Program-made: the position numbers and the translations under genes
Shown here: piece by piece, positions 24,105-32,659 of the stretch
Layout of the letters: every line of letters begins with the position of its first letter
Position numbering within the stretch: position 1 is the stretch's first letter
The notes under the pieces: model-generated
Databases searched by the model: none
Told to the model about the DNA's origin: nothing
The model's input: the letters and a program-made list of their open reading frames with translations, nothing else
Assembly (NCBI GenBank): GCA_910585725.1
Contig: CAJUFA010000001.1
Span: 178,912 to 242,911, forward strand
DNA from: an uncultured Dorea sp.
GTDB taxonomy: Bacteria; Bacillota; Clostridia; Lachnospirales; Lachnospiraceae
Reading direction: 5' to 3'
Length of the DNA stretch: 64,000 bases

Positions 24105-26771
24105 TTAATATCCCAGAATGCTCTGATAGGAAATCGTATAAGTATCATCGGGGAATCCCCATGTCACTCCCTCCCCCCAGTCTGCTATCTTCCTCATAAA
24201 TGTCGTCCTCGAACTGACTTTTGCCTGAACGGACAGCATGGTATATCCCTCCAGCAGATTCATATCCGGTTGGTTTACCTGGATACAGTCTGCAACCCTT
24301 CCGAGAATACCTTCGCCTTCGCCCCCCAACATGGACAAATTGAGAAAAACCCTCAGATAATCGGAATAGTCAAAAGTCAACCCGCGTTTGCTGTCCGTGT
24401 TATTTCCGTTATGCGGAAAAGTAGCCCAGGAATCCTTCTTTTTAACTATAACAACACCGTAACCCTGTTTCAGCTTCGTAATATCCTCTGCAGTTTCTAC
24501 ACCGGCAAAGCCAAGCTTTATCACAACCTTTATAACAGGCGCCAGATAAGGCGCCCATCCTCCCGCTATTGCCGTTGCCATTGCCGACGCGCTGTTTCCG
24601 ATCGCCTTGTCAGTAAATGCAAAGAAAGAATTAAACAGAAGCCGGATACCAAAGATCATCATGACCGTATTTCGGATATTTGTCTGGGACTCATTCTTTC
24701 CCCATAAGATATATTCACATTCTGCCTGATAAGCGGCGTGTCTGGAAAGACTGTAACCGCTGATGCTGATAATATCTCCCTCCGGCCTCTCCTGCCCGTC
24801 TTTCTTATTCACAGTATAATAAGAAAACATCTGCATGGCATATTCTGAGATATACAGATTCTCCAACCCTTTTGTAACAATCTCATCCACCTTACCCAGA
24901 AATGTCGTCGCCGCATCTATAGATTCTGTGAATTTCTTAGTTGTCTCTTTCCTGGCGGAGGAATTATTTACGTCTCCTTTGGCATTCAGATCCGTCAATT
25001 GGTCTTTTGCCTCAGAAGCGCCGCCGCCCGCCACGGAAGACGGCAGCGTAACTCCTGCCTCAGACCAGTTGAAATTCGGATATTCGTCGGCCCGGCCAGC
25101 CTCTTGCCCTGCCTGGCTGCTTTGCTCCAGTCTGTTGTTCGCCTCATTCTGCTCCTGCTGGGAATCTTGTTTATTTGATTCTTTACAATATTCCCGAAGC
25201 CTTTTATAGAACGGATGGTTCGTGATTACTATTGAACTTCCCGCCTCAGATATATCCATGTGCTTATAATGTGTGATATAATTTTTCTTTCTTACGTTCT
25301 CCAAATTCGTCAAAATGCCGCAATCCTTCTTATTAAGTACGGATATAGAATTCAAAGCTTCTTTCTTATATTTCTCAAATTGAGCGCCGCCTGACACGGC
25401 GGCTATAGATTCATCCCAAAATTCTTCTCCCTCCAGCACATATGTCAATTCATGGAAATACTTCTGGTTTTCCCTCACATCCGACATCAGGCTTTCTATT
25501 TGTTCAAAATCTGCATTGCCCGCCCCGTCGGAAGAGAAGAAAAAATTCCGGTAATGGCTGACCTCTTCATCCATACTCCCTGTATCCTGCCCCGCGCTTT
25601 TTAATTCGCCGTTTGCTTTGTCCCATTCTGAAAATGCTGTTTTTGCCTTCTCTAATTCTTTCTTCACTTTCTCTAAACTGCCATATGCGTCTTTTGCCGC
25701 CTGCTCCGCCCCCTTAGCGTTGTCCAAATATCCCTTTAATTTTTTATGATCCTCTTCTATACAAGTACCCGCATACCAGAGCAGCCGATCCGGATAAACC
25801 TCTATTCTCTCCGCTTCTCTTTTATAAGCGTCTGCTAATGCTTCCAGTTCTGCAGAATTATCCTCTTCTTCTCCTTCTTGTGCCGGAGTATTCTTCTCTA
25901 AAAGTTTCGATATTCCTCCCAGATCATTGATACTGTTCATATAATACATACTGCTGATATAAGCATTAAAGGAACGATCCGTATATGGCGACGACAGATT
26001 TACATCTTTCACTACTCCCAAAAACACCTCTGCCGAAGCTTTCATGTTCCCTGGCAGTGAGTCTGATAACCTGTCGTCGTATATCTGGGTTGCCGCCCAC
26101 ATCAGCAGCGCTTTCGATACGATCACCTCGTACTCATCTTTTGTATTCGACAACTCTTTTTCGATCGTCTGGGAATTCAGGCTGTTTATAACCCCATCCA
26201 GCATATCCAACGCTACTTTTGCTCTTTGAAACTCATTATGGCAGTCTTCCATGGCTTCGCCGAATTTCATCTGTTTTTTCATTGCCTCCGCCATCTTTTT
26301 GGTATCTTTCAACTGCTTAAGCTTATCAACCACCAATTCCGTCAGACATACCGGAGCCCTGTATTTCATATATTCAAGAATCTGCTGCTTCTCCACCTCC
26401 GTCTGGTATATCTCCGAACCCACTACGTTGACAGCGTCAAACTTCTTAGTCAGCAGATCCAGAATCCGGTCATAATCTCCTTCCCCCGGCATGCCCGTAC
26501 CATTCAGCGAACCGTTAAAATATTGTTCCAGCTCGCTTTTCATGGCTTCCGGCGGCCGATCCATCACTAATAGTCCATATTCGTCATGTAAATCTTCATT
26601 ATACTGGGCAAGAGCCGCGTTCATCGTCATCTCTCCGGCATCTGATATCACAACCTTCGCCATAAAGATACGCGAAGCATCCGTCGTCATCCCTCCCAGC
26701 AACAGAACAGGAAGCAGTATGATCGTTAAAAATACCGATATCGTTCCTTTCTTTCTACAAAAAATCTCCAA
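24105..26771 (-). CDS. Large TadG-like pilus-locus protein (DUF5702-like)
   Basis: 888 aa. The N terminus KKGTISVFLTIILLPVLLLG and the following DASRIFMAKVVISDAGEMT stretch match the anchored start of TadG-like/DUF5702 proteins found in clostridial Tad loci (recollection of the family). The long middle part (about 170-620) is rich in Lys, Glu and Ala and predicted helical, with coiled-coil segments around QAAKDAYGSLEKVKKELEKA. Near the C terminus are weak hydrophobic stretches (AMATAIAGGWAPYLAPVIKV). The likely place is the outer side of the membrane, anchored by the N-terminal helix. The exact role in pilus assembly is unknown. Confidence 0.8.
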   Translation of the reverse strand: MEIFCRKKGTISVFLTIILLPVLLLGGMTTDASRIFMAKVVISDAGEMTMNAALAQYNEDLHDEYGLLVMDRPPEAMKSELEQYFNGSLNGTGMPGEGDYDRILDLLTKKFDAVNVVGSEIYQTEVEKQQILEYMKYRAPVCLTELVVDKLKQLKDTKKMAEAMKKQMKFGEAMEDCHNEFQRAKVALDMLDGVINSLNSQTIEKELSNTKDEYEVIVSKALLMWAATQIYDDRLSDSLPGNMKASAEVFLGVVKDVNLSSPYTDRSFNAYISSMYYMNSINDLGGISKLLEKNTPAQEGEEEDNSAELEALADAYKREAERIEVYPDRLLWYAGTCIEEDHKKLKGYLDNAKGAEQAAKDAYGSLEKVKKELEKAKTAFSEWDKANGELKSAGQDTGSMDEEVSHYRNFFFSSDGAGNADFEQIESLMSDVRENQKYFHELTYVLEGEEFWDESIAAVSGGAQFEKYKKEALNSISVLNKKDCGILTNLENVRKKNYITHYKHMDISEAGSSIVITNHPFYKRLREYCKESNKQDSQQEQNEANNRLEQSSQAGQEAGRADEYPNFNWSEAGVTLPSSVAGGGASEAKDQLTDLNAKGDVNNSSARKETTKKFTESIDAATTFLGKVDEIVTKGLENLYISEYAMQMFSYYTVNKKDGQERPEGDIISISGYSLSRHAAYQAECEYILWGKNESQTNIRNTVMMIFGIRLLFNSFFAFTDKAIGNSASAMATAIAGGWAPYLAPVIKVVIKLGFAGVETAEDITKLKQGYGVVIVKKKDSWATFPHNGNNTDSKRGLTFDYSDYLRVFLNLSMLGGEGEGILGRVADCIQVNQPDMNLLEGYTMLSVQAKVSSRTTFMRKIADWGEGVTWGFPDDTYTISYQSILGY

Positions 26772-26837
26772 CGCCTTTCCTCCTGTTCATCTGCAGTCTA
26801 TATACTGCCTGCCGCCAGGCACACATCTGTCCGTACA

Positions 26838-27548
26838 TTAAAGTATCATATCAAGGACTTTATTCGTTTTCTCCAGAAATGCACTGTAATTGTCGCCAAG
26901 TCCAAACTTCTTCATTATATATGAGACCAGATCTACCGCCAGATCCACATTTCTGACGAATTCGCTCGGATTCACGGAATAACTGTAAGCCGCGGCACGG
27001 ATGGTTGTTCCCCCTTCATAATTAAGATACTTCAAAATTCCCGGCACGGGAAGGGAATGCCGGATCGTCACCTTGACCTCCGTCCCCAGGAATCCTCTTT
27101 CTACCTGTATCTCAGGGTTACTGATATTTCCAAGCACTATAAGAGTTGATTCCCTTGCCGCATCCGAGAATCTGGTATTATAATCTAATCGGGCGTCCCC
27201 TCCTGAGAAGAGTCTGCCAATCCCTCTGTACAGAGCCCCTAACCTGTTATGATAGGCTCTATAATAGGCCGTCACTTCCCTGTCAGACGGGATATTTCCT
27301 TCTCCCCAGTCAAAATCAATCTCATTGTCATCCCCCATACCAAACTCTTCATATCCCAAATACGCTTCTTCGCGGGACACAACCGCCGCCGCACGCTGAG
27401 CCTGATACATTAGCATATACTCCTGCATGTTAAATAAAGCCAGATATAACAGCGCCATCACGGTACAGAGTACGAGAGGCATATAGATGGTCGCTTCTAC
27501 CATGACGGCGCCTTTTTCATTTTTTATGTTTTTCATATCCCTATCCAT
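26838..27548 (-). CDS. TadE-like pseudopilin (first copy)
   Basis: About 236 aa from ATG 27548 (MDRDMKNIKNEKGAVMVEAT); ATG 27536 is an alternative start. The GAVMVEATIYMPLVLCTVMA segment is the TadE-type prepilin leader with its helix. A soluble domain follows, containing RAAAVVSREEAYLG and a C-terminal helix. It is encoded between the Flp pilin and the DUF5702-like gene, the usual position of TadE/TadF genes. Confidence 0.82.
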   Translation of the reverse strand: MDRDMKNIKNEKGAVMVEATIYMPLVLCTVMALLYLALFNMQEYMLMYQAQRAAAVVSREEAYLGYEEFGMGDDNEIDFDWGEGNIPSDREVTAYYRAYHNRLGALYRGIGRLFSGGDARLDYNTRFSDAARESTLIVLGNISNPEIQVERGFLGTEVKVTIRHSLPVPGILKYLNYEGGTTIRAAAYSYSVNPSEFVRNVDLAVDLVSYIMKKFGLGDNYSAFLEKTNKVLDMIL

Positions 27549-27611
27549 TCGAGACTGCCTGCAGTGAAACACTTTTCACAATAGAAATTTTTGCTATTCT
27601 TATTTAGAATT

Positions 27612-27869
27612 TTATTTTGTAGTATTAACAAAAGTAGTTAATTTACTAAAAGCCGCCTCTACTACTTTCTCCAATTCCCTCCTGAAAACAGTTGCAACTG
27701 CAATCACAATCACGATAAGCACAATCATGGAAACCATATTGGTGTCCCCTTCTTCATCTTTTACAAAATTTTCCGTAAAATTATATTTCCAGTTATAACA
27801 CAGATCTTCCAGTTTCTCCGTTACATTAGTCTCCCATGCCCAATACATTTTCTCTAAGTTTTCTCTCAT
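27612..27869 (-). CDS. flp: Flp1-type major pilin
   Basis: 85 aa. An unusually long leader of about 40 residues (with WETNVTEKLEDLCYNWKYNF) ends in DEEGD, followed by the hydrophobic mature N terminus TNMVSMIVLIVIVIAVATVF and a short basic/polar tail. This is the plan of Flp1-family type IVb pilins in Clostridia. Processing after the Gly by the A24 peptidase is expected. It is the smallest gene of the operon and sits between TadC and TadE, so it is the probable pilus subunit. Confidence 0.85.
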   Translation of the reverse strand: MRENLEKMYWAWETNVTEKLEDLCYNWKYNFTENFVKDEEGDTNMVSMIVLIVIVIAVATVFRRELEKVVEAAFSKLTTFVNTTK

Positions 27870-27923
27870 TACGCTTTCTCCTTCTTTTTACATTTTATCT
27901 AAGTCAACTGGTTTCCCATTTGC

Positions 27924-28793
27924 TTACAGCTTCATTCCCAAAAATGCCGGAAGCATAATCATGATCAGAATCCCCATAAAAATCATGGTGGTAGGCAGCA
28001 CCAGTTTTGAATTTGCCGCCTCGCCTTTCCGTTTCACCAGATGCTTCTTCTCCTCCCACATCTCGTCCGACATCTCTCTTAAGAAATACGAAATCTCCGC
28101 GTTTCCTTTCTGCATATTCTGGATCATCGTAGACGCAAACCTGCGTATCTGCTTGATGGAACATCTCTCGGCGAAATTTCGGTACGCTTCTAATTCCGAG
28201 ATTCCGTTCTGCATCTCCTGCACCGTCATCTGCATTTCTATATAAATCTCCCGCTCTCCGCCGTATGCCACCTTCTTCCAGGCTTCGCGCACTACCATAC
28301 CCGAATTCACAAGCAACGTCAGTTTTGAAAGCATCTGCGGCATATCTGCAAGAAGTTCGTCTCTCCGCGCCTCCAGTTTATCGTTCATCGCCTCTTCCAC
28401 ATACCACATCAACAGCGCCGACAGAATCACTCCCATCAATACAGCCGCCGAAGAATTTGCCAACGCGCCGAGTATGACCAGCAATACGAGAACCGTGAAT
28501 CCATAGGTCCATTTTGCCGCGTTGATCACGTAGAAATAATATTCCGCATATCTTTTGCCCTGTACTTCGGCAATCTCCTTGATTCTCTTTCTTGCCCTCT
28601 TACTCTTGCTGTCGATCTTCAGAAATTTCATCAAAGCGAATCCTACGCAAAATAATTCCGGATATTTATATTCCTTCGGGTCAATTGAACGCACCATTCC
28701 CGCATACATTTTCTCGTATCTGGTCGCCAGTATAATCCACGCCAGAACCATTACCGTTGCAAGAATCAACATAATTATTCTGCCCATTTCCAT
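27924..28793 (-). CDS. tadC: Pilus assembly platform protein TadC
   Basis: 289 aa, T2SSF-type inner-membrane platform protein. Hydrophobic segments lie at the N terminus (RIIMLILATVMVLAWIIL), two near 95-130 and one at the C terminus (TTMIFMGILIMIMLPAFL). The cytoplasmic domain MLSKLTLLVNSGMVVREAWK is the hallmark F-domain block. It pairs with TadB, encoded 12 bp upstream, to form the base on which TadA acts. Confidence 0.9.
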   Translation of the reverse strand: MEMGRIIMLILATVMVLAWIILATRYEKMYAGMVRSIDPKEYKYPELFCVGFALMKFLKIDSKSKRARKRIKEIAEVQGKRYAEYYFYVINAAKWTYGFTVLVLLVILGALANSSAAVLMGVILSALLMWYVEEAMNDKLEARRDELLADMPQMLSKLTLLVNSGMVVREAWKKVAYGGEREIYIEMQMTVQEMQNGISELEAYRNFAERCSIKQIRRFASTMIQNMQKGNAEISYFLREMSDEMWEEKKHLVKRKGEAANSKLVLPTTMIFMGILIMIMLPAFLGMKL

Positions 28794-28805
28794 TTTTCGT
28801 CCACC

Positions 28806-29603
28806 CTATATCTTAATATCTATGATCTTCTGTCCTATTACGTATGCCAGCGCAAAGATTCCGATACAGATAACCTTTATGAAAACCGTCGCGACGTTAT
28901 TGGCGCCTGCCATTGTATTTCCCAGCCCCCTTAACATCACCACTATAATAACCGGCATAATCATCATGATATTCAATTCGTTCTTTGACCCCGCGATCAT
29001 CGTCTCGATCTCCATCTCCACCTCAATCTTGTCATTAATGATCTCCCTGGTGTCCGATACGATTCTCTTAAGATCGCTGCCCTGACGGTTACAGATCTCA
29101 AACACATTTGCAAAGCTCATCACGTCGTCCAGGCTGCTTCGATCGGCAAAATCCAACAGTAATTCTTCTATATTAATATTGTTTTGAAGCCCTGTGCTGA
29201 TAATCTGCACCTCCTTCACAATATCCGCGTCTTCTCCATAGATGGACGTCATATCGCTTACCGCGTCGCCAAACGCCTCCACAGTATTCTGCCCGGCGGA
29301 ATAGGATGACGTCAGTGATTCCAGCAGGTCTTTGAACTGTGTCCGCAGTTCGTTCAACTGCTTCTTTTTCTTATATTCACGGTAATACTCAGGGAATATC
29401 TTTGCGCACGCGACTCCTCCGATCACAGACACCGCCGCGCTGTTGAAGAATGCAAATAATACCGCCGCCGCCACCGCAAAGCCCAACGCCCCTGCCGTCA
29501 GAAAATCTGTTTTTGTCATATGGTAGACATGATAATCTTTCCCATTACCCAATATCCCCCGCAGCTCCACATATTCTTCTACTTTTTTCTTCTTAAAAAA
29601 CAT
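28806..29603 (-). CDS. tadB: Pilus assembly platform protein TadB
   Basis: 265 aa, T2SSF family. A short cytosolic N terminus, two helices (about 36-70), the cytosolic F domain with FKDLLESLTSSYSAGQNTVE, and two C-terminal helices. The gene lies between TadA and TadC, the conserved Tad order. Confidence 0.9.
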   Translation of the reverse strand: MFFKKKKVEEYVELRGILGNGKDYHVYHMTKTDFLTAGALGFAVAAAVLFAFFNSAAVSVIGGVACAKIFPEYYREYKKKKQLNELRTQFKDLLESLTSSYSAGQNTVEAFGDAVSDMTSIYGEDADIVKEVQIISTGLQNNINIEELLLDFADRSSLDDVMSFANVFEICNRQGSDLKRIVSDTREIINDKIEVEMEIETMIAGSKNELNIMMIMPVIIVVMLRGLGNTMAGANNVATVFIKVICIGIFALAYVIGQKIIDIKI

Positions 29604-29697
29604 CTTTTAAACAACCTCATTTTTCTGTGTGCCCGCCACATTATAATCGTCTTGTACATATGATAAATACCCGTTGTACGCCCCGGTAATTAGGGTA

Positions 29698-30936
29698 CTA
29701 GATCATCTCATAGATTCCGGCGATTTTTAATTTATAATCATTCTTAAAAGGATTTTCCGTTCGTGTCAGTTTCCCGGATACCTTCTCCAATGTAGAATTC
29801 TCATCCTCTATAAACCGGTAGAGAGGATTTACCTGGATCTTTCCTTCCTCATAGCCAAGAATCTCGCTGATCTCCATCGTCCTTCTTGTCTTATCCCGAA
29901 GCCTCGACAGATGTATGATGATATCTACCGCAGACGCGATCTGCTGCCGTATCGCCTCCAGAGGAAGTCCCTCCGCCCCTTGAAGCGCCATGGTTTCCAG
30001 ACGGCTTAACATATCCCTCGTACTGTTGGCGTGTCCTGTACTTAAGGAGCCGTCATGTCCGGTATTCATAGCCTGAAGCATATCCAGCGCCTCCCCGCCT
30101 CTTACCTCTCCTACTACGATCCTCTCAGGTCTCATACGCAGAGAGGATTTGATCAGATCCCGAATCGTCACCGCTCCGCTTCCTGACGCATTCGCGTTCC
30201 TCGTCTCCATCCTTACCAGATTATCGATACCCTCGATCTGAAGCTCCGCCGAATCTTCGATTGTGATTACACGCTCATCATGGGGAATATAATGTGATAC
30301 CGCATTCAGAAAAGTTGTCTTTCCGGAACCCGTTCCCCCCGATATGAAAATGTTATATTTCGCTCTGACAAAGAGCTCCAACACATGGGCGACTTCCGGC
30401 GTAATCGAACCGTATTTCAGAAGCTGCTGAATCGTCATAGGCGTCTTGGAAAATTTCCGGATCGTGACCGTGGCTCCCTTTAACGAGATTGGCGGAAGCA
30501 CCACGTTCACACGAGAACCGTCCGGCAGTCTGGTATCTACGATAGGATTCGCCTGATTAACCTCTCTGCCCGCCTTCCCTACGATCTTCTGAATGATATC
30601 TTCCAGTTGCCGTTCGTCGTCGAACGCCTGCTCAAGCTTATATAACGCGCCTGCTTTTTCCACGAATATGTCGTTCGGTCCGTTGATCATAACTTCCGTA
30701 ATCTTCTCGTCTTTCATGATCGAATCCAGGAGTCCCAGTCCGCGGATCGAATCAAAGATACGCTCCGTAATGTCTATCCGCTCTTCGATCGTGATATATT
30801 CCCCCCGAATCTCCTCGCTAATCAACTGTTTGATAACCTCTTCCAGATCGTCGTTACCCACCCTGTTCAGATCATATTTATCAAATATCCTCTTCTTTAA
30901 GCTCTTTACAACGCCTGATTTTCTCTCCTCATTCAT
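29698..30936 (-). CDS. tadA: Type II/IV secretion ATPase TadA/CpaF
   Basis: 412 aa, hexameric ATPase that drives Flp pilus assembly. Walker A GGTGSGKTTFLN, Asp box ITIEDSAELQI, Walker B IVVGEVRGGEALDML and the His box STGHANS are all intact, as is the N-terminal domain with ITEVMINGPNDIFVEK. The ATG overlaps the stop codon of the CpaE gene by one base (TGATG), and GGGAGG precedes it. Confidence 0.96.
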   Translation of the reverse strand: MNEERKSGVVKSLKKRIFDKYDLNRVGNDDLEEVIKQLISEEIRGEYITIEERIDITERIFDSIRGLGLLDSIMKDEKITEVMINGPNDIFVEKAGALYKLEQAFDDERQLEDIIQKIVGKAGREVNQANPIVDTRLPDGSRVNVVLPPISLKGATVTIRKFSKTPMTIQQLLKYGSITPEVAHVLELFVRAKYNIFISGGTGSGKTTFLNAVSHYIPHDERVITIEDSAELQIEGIDNLVRMETRNANASGSGAVTIRDLIKSSLRMRPERIVVGEVRGGEALDMLQAMNTGHDGSLSTGHANSTRDMLSRLETMALQGAEGLPLEAIRQQIASAVDIIIHLSRLRDKTRRTMEISEILGYEEGKIQVNPLYRFIEDENSTLEKVSGKLTRTENPFKNDYKLKIAGIYEMI

Positions 30937-31994
30937 CAGATCCTCCCGATTATATCTTTCCCCGCGATTTCCTCGGCTAACTTCCTCTCATCCAGTCCTT
31001 CAACTCGATTAATTCCGCCCATCACCGGAACTGCCGCCTGAGAAAGCTGGATACCGTTCTTAGAGCTGAATCTATTGTACAGAAGACACGTCTTGTCCAG
31101 AATCTCCGCATTCTGTCTCTGTTCTATCACCCGAACCGTCTCACAAAAGCGCTCAAATTTTCCGTTTCCCGTCCGGCTTCCATCTGCCACATACACGATC
31201 TTATCCGCATAATCTTTCATCAGCATAGACATACGCTCCGTCATATCTCCGGAGAGGTCTATCACGACTTCTTTATATTTGCCGCTTTGCGCAATCTCCT
31301 GTATCAGCATTCCCGATTCTTCATCTGACAGTTCAGACATATCATAAGCATTTTTACACGTGTGAAGAAAATCAACTCCTGAAGGGTCCGTCCGGGTCAC
31401 ACTATCAAGCTTGATAGCAAGATTCCCCTTCCTGCTCTTCAAAGAATAGATGATATCTGAAAAGCTTAAATTCCCTTCCCCTTGAAAATACAGGTTTGAA
31501 TCCCCGAATTTCTCCAGATTCAGATAGAATACCTTCTTTGCCGACGCCTGTCTCAGCGCGTACGCCGCCGCCGCCGTCGACGTACCGCACCCTCCCTGCA
31601 CGGATGTAAACAGGATTACTCTTATATCTCCCGTTTTCTTTATCTTAAACTTCACATCAGACGCTTTCTCCGCATACAGATTCAGCATCATCCGATAGAT
31701 TTCTCCCGCTTTCTGGTATTTACAGATTGCCGGGATTCCGTCTATCGTATCCGCGTCCGGCATGGCGCTGAGGTATCCCACTGTAATTTTGTCCGGTATC
31801 TTCTCATCCGCTATCTTTATCGTCTGTTCAAACAGCACAAGATCTGTCGGGTTACTTTGCAGATTCTGATACAATGTATCTTCATTTGAAAATATGGATA
31901 GACTGATTCTATCCGCATATTTCTGCTGAAATATTTTTGTAATTCTGTTTAAAAACTCAATATCAGAATCTAAAACAGCCACCTTTATCTTCAT
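30936..31994 (-). CDS. CpaE/TadZ-like pilus localisation ATPase
   Basis: 352 aa. The first about 115 residues are a receiver-like domain lacking the normal phospho-acceptor signature. The rest is a MinD/ParA-type P-loop domain with a deviant Walker A, VQGGCGTSTAAAAYAL: the catalytic Lys of the KGGxGK(T/S) motif is not in its usual place, as often in CpaE/TadZ. EVVIDLSGD and IVYVADGS stand at the later motif positions. It is the first gene of the tad operon and should direct the pilus apparatus to its cell site. Confidence 0.88.
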   Translation of the reverse strand: MKIKVAVLDSDIEFLNRITKIFQQKYADRISLSIFSNEDTLYQNLQSNPTDLVLFEQTIKIADEKIPDKITVGYLSAMPDADTIDGIPAICKYQKAGEIYRMMLNLYAEKASDVKFKIKKTGDIRVILFTSVQGGCGTSTAAAAYALRQASAKKVFYLNLEKFGDSNLYFQGEGNLSFSDIIYSLKSRKGNLAIKLDSVTRTDPSGVDFLHTCKNAYDMSELSDEESGMLIQEIAQSGKYKEVVIDLSGDMTERMSMLMKDYADKIVYVADGSRTGNGKFERFCETVRVIEQRQNAEILDKTCLLYNRFSSKNGIQLSQAAVPVMGGINRVEGLDERKLAEEIAGKDIIGRI

Positions 31995-32029
31995 CTTCTG
32001 TGCTCCTTTTCGTATAAATTATAGTTATT

Positions 32030-32058
32030 ATTATACGTTTTATCGTAGTGAGTTGCAA
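32030..32058 (-). promoter_or_regulatory. Promoter of the tad pilus operon (shared motif)
   Basis: Minus strand TTGCAA (32053-32058), 17-bp spacer, TATAAT (32030-32035), followed by AATAAC. On the plus strand this reads GTTATTATTATACG ... TTGCAATA, a form repeated in front of three other units (35660, 37610, 40565). Confidence 0.85.
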
Positions 32059-32124
32059 TACTAATTCCTTTTATAATTAACAAATACGTAACTATTCAAC
32101 TATTTTTGGAGGTGATATATTATT

Positions 32125-32430
32125 ATGGATATCCTGGATAAGATTACACAATACCGTCTGGATCGCAATTGGACAGAATATCAGTTAGCAGAAAGATCAG
32201 GACTTACACAGTCAACCATTTCTTCCTGGTATCGCAAGAACATGCTTCCGTCCATCCCCTCTCTTGAAAAGATCTGTGATGCCTTCGGAATTACTCTTTC
32301 TCAATTCTTTCTGGAAGATAATGAAAATGCTACACATCTTACCGACCAACAGCGGAAACTGCTACTGTGCGCCGCCAAGCTGAATCCTGAGCAGTACGAA
32401 TCATTACTTCATTTTCTGGAGCTTCTGTAA
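32125..32430 (+). CDS. XRE-family helix-turn-helix regulator
   Basis: 101 aa. Residues about 5-60 form the Cro/CI-type HTH: ITQYRLDRNWTEYQLAERSG, then LTQSTISSWYRKNMLPSIPS and LEKICDAFGITLSQFFLED. The last 35 residues (LTDQQRKLLLCAAKLNPEQY) may form a dimerisation helix. It is the only plus-strand gene in this region, divergent from the tad operon and convergent toward the kinase gene, so it is the natural candidate to control the promoter motif shared by these units. GGAGGTGAT precedes the ATG. Confidence 0.9.
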   Translation: MDILDKITQYRLDRNWTEYQLAERSGLTQSTISSWYRKNMLPSIPSLEKICDAFGITLSQFFLEDNENATHLTDQQRKLLLCAAKLNPEQYESLLHFLELL

Positions 32431-32565
32431 GAAATTCCGTATGAGCAAGTATGCTGCATCGGTCCTCTGATATATATTTGCAGAGGAAAAGTAAACCTAG
32501 ACTGTCTGTATACGCAGGCCAGGATCGTTTCTCTTTGCACATATTATTGCTCAGGATGATCTTGA

Positions 32566-32579
32566 CCTGCATATGCAGG
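32566..32579. other. 14-bp perfect palindrome in an otherwise empty gap
   Basis: CCTGCATATGCAGG is the only notable structure in the 229-bp gap 32431-32659 between the XRE gene and the kinase gene stop. Nothing else with a clear function was seen there; the gap lacks a convincing terminator. It may be a protein site or chance. Confidence 0.35.
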
Positions 32580-32659
32580 CTCCCTCTCAGAACCCAACGT
32601 CTTTATTCCCCCACATACATAACAAAATCTGCATTCTGCGCCGCAGCTAATCGAATTGA

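Noticed and set aside
30936..31994. Plasmid or phage partition protein (ParA)
   Set aside because: Context and deviant Walker A fit the CpaE/TadZ pilus protein; no ParB or replication genes are near.
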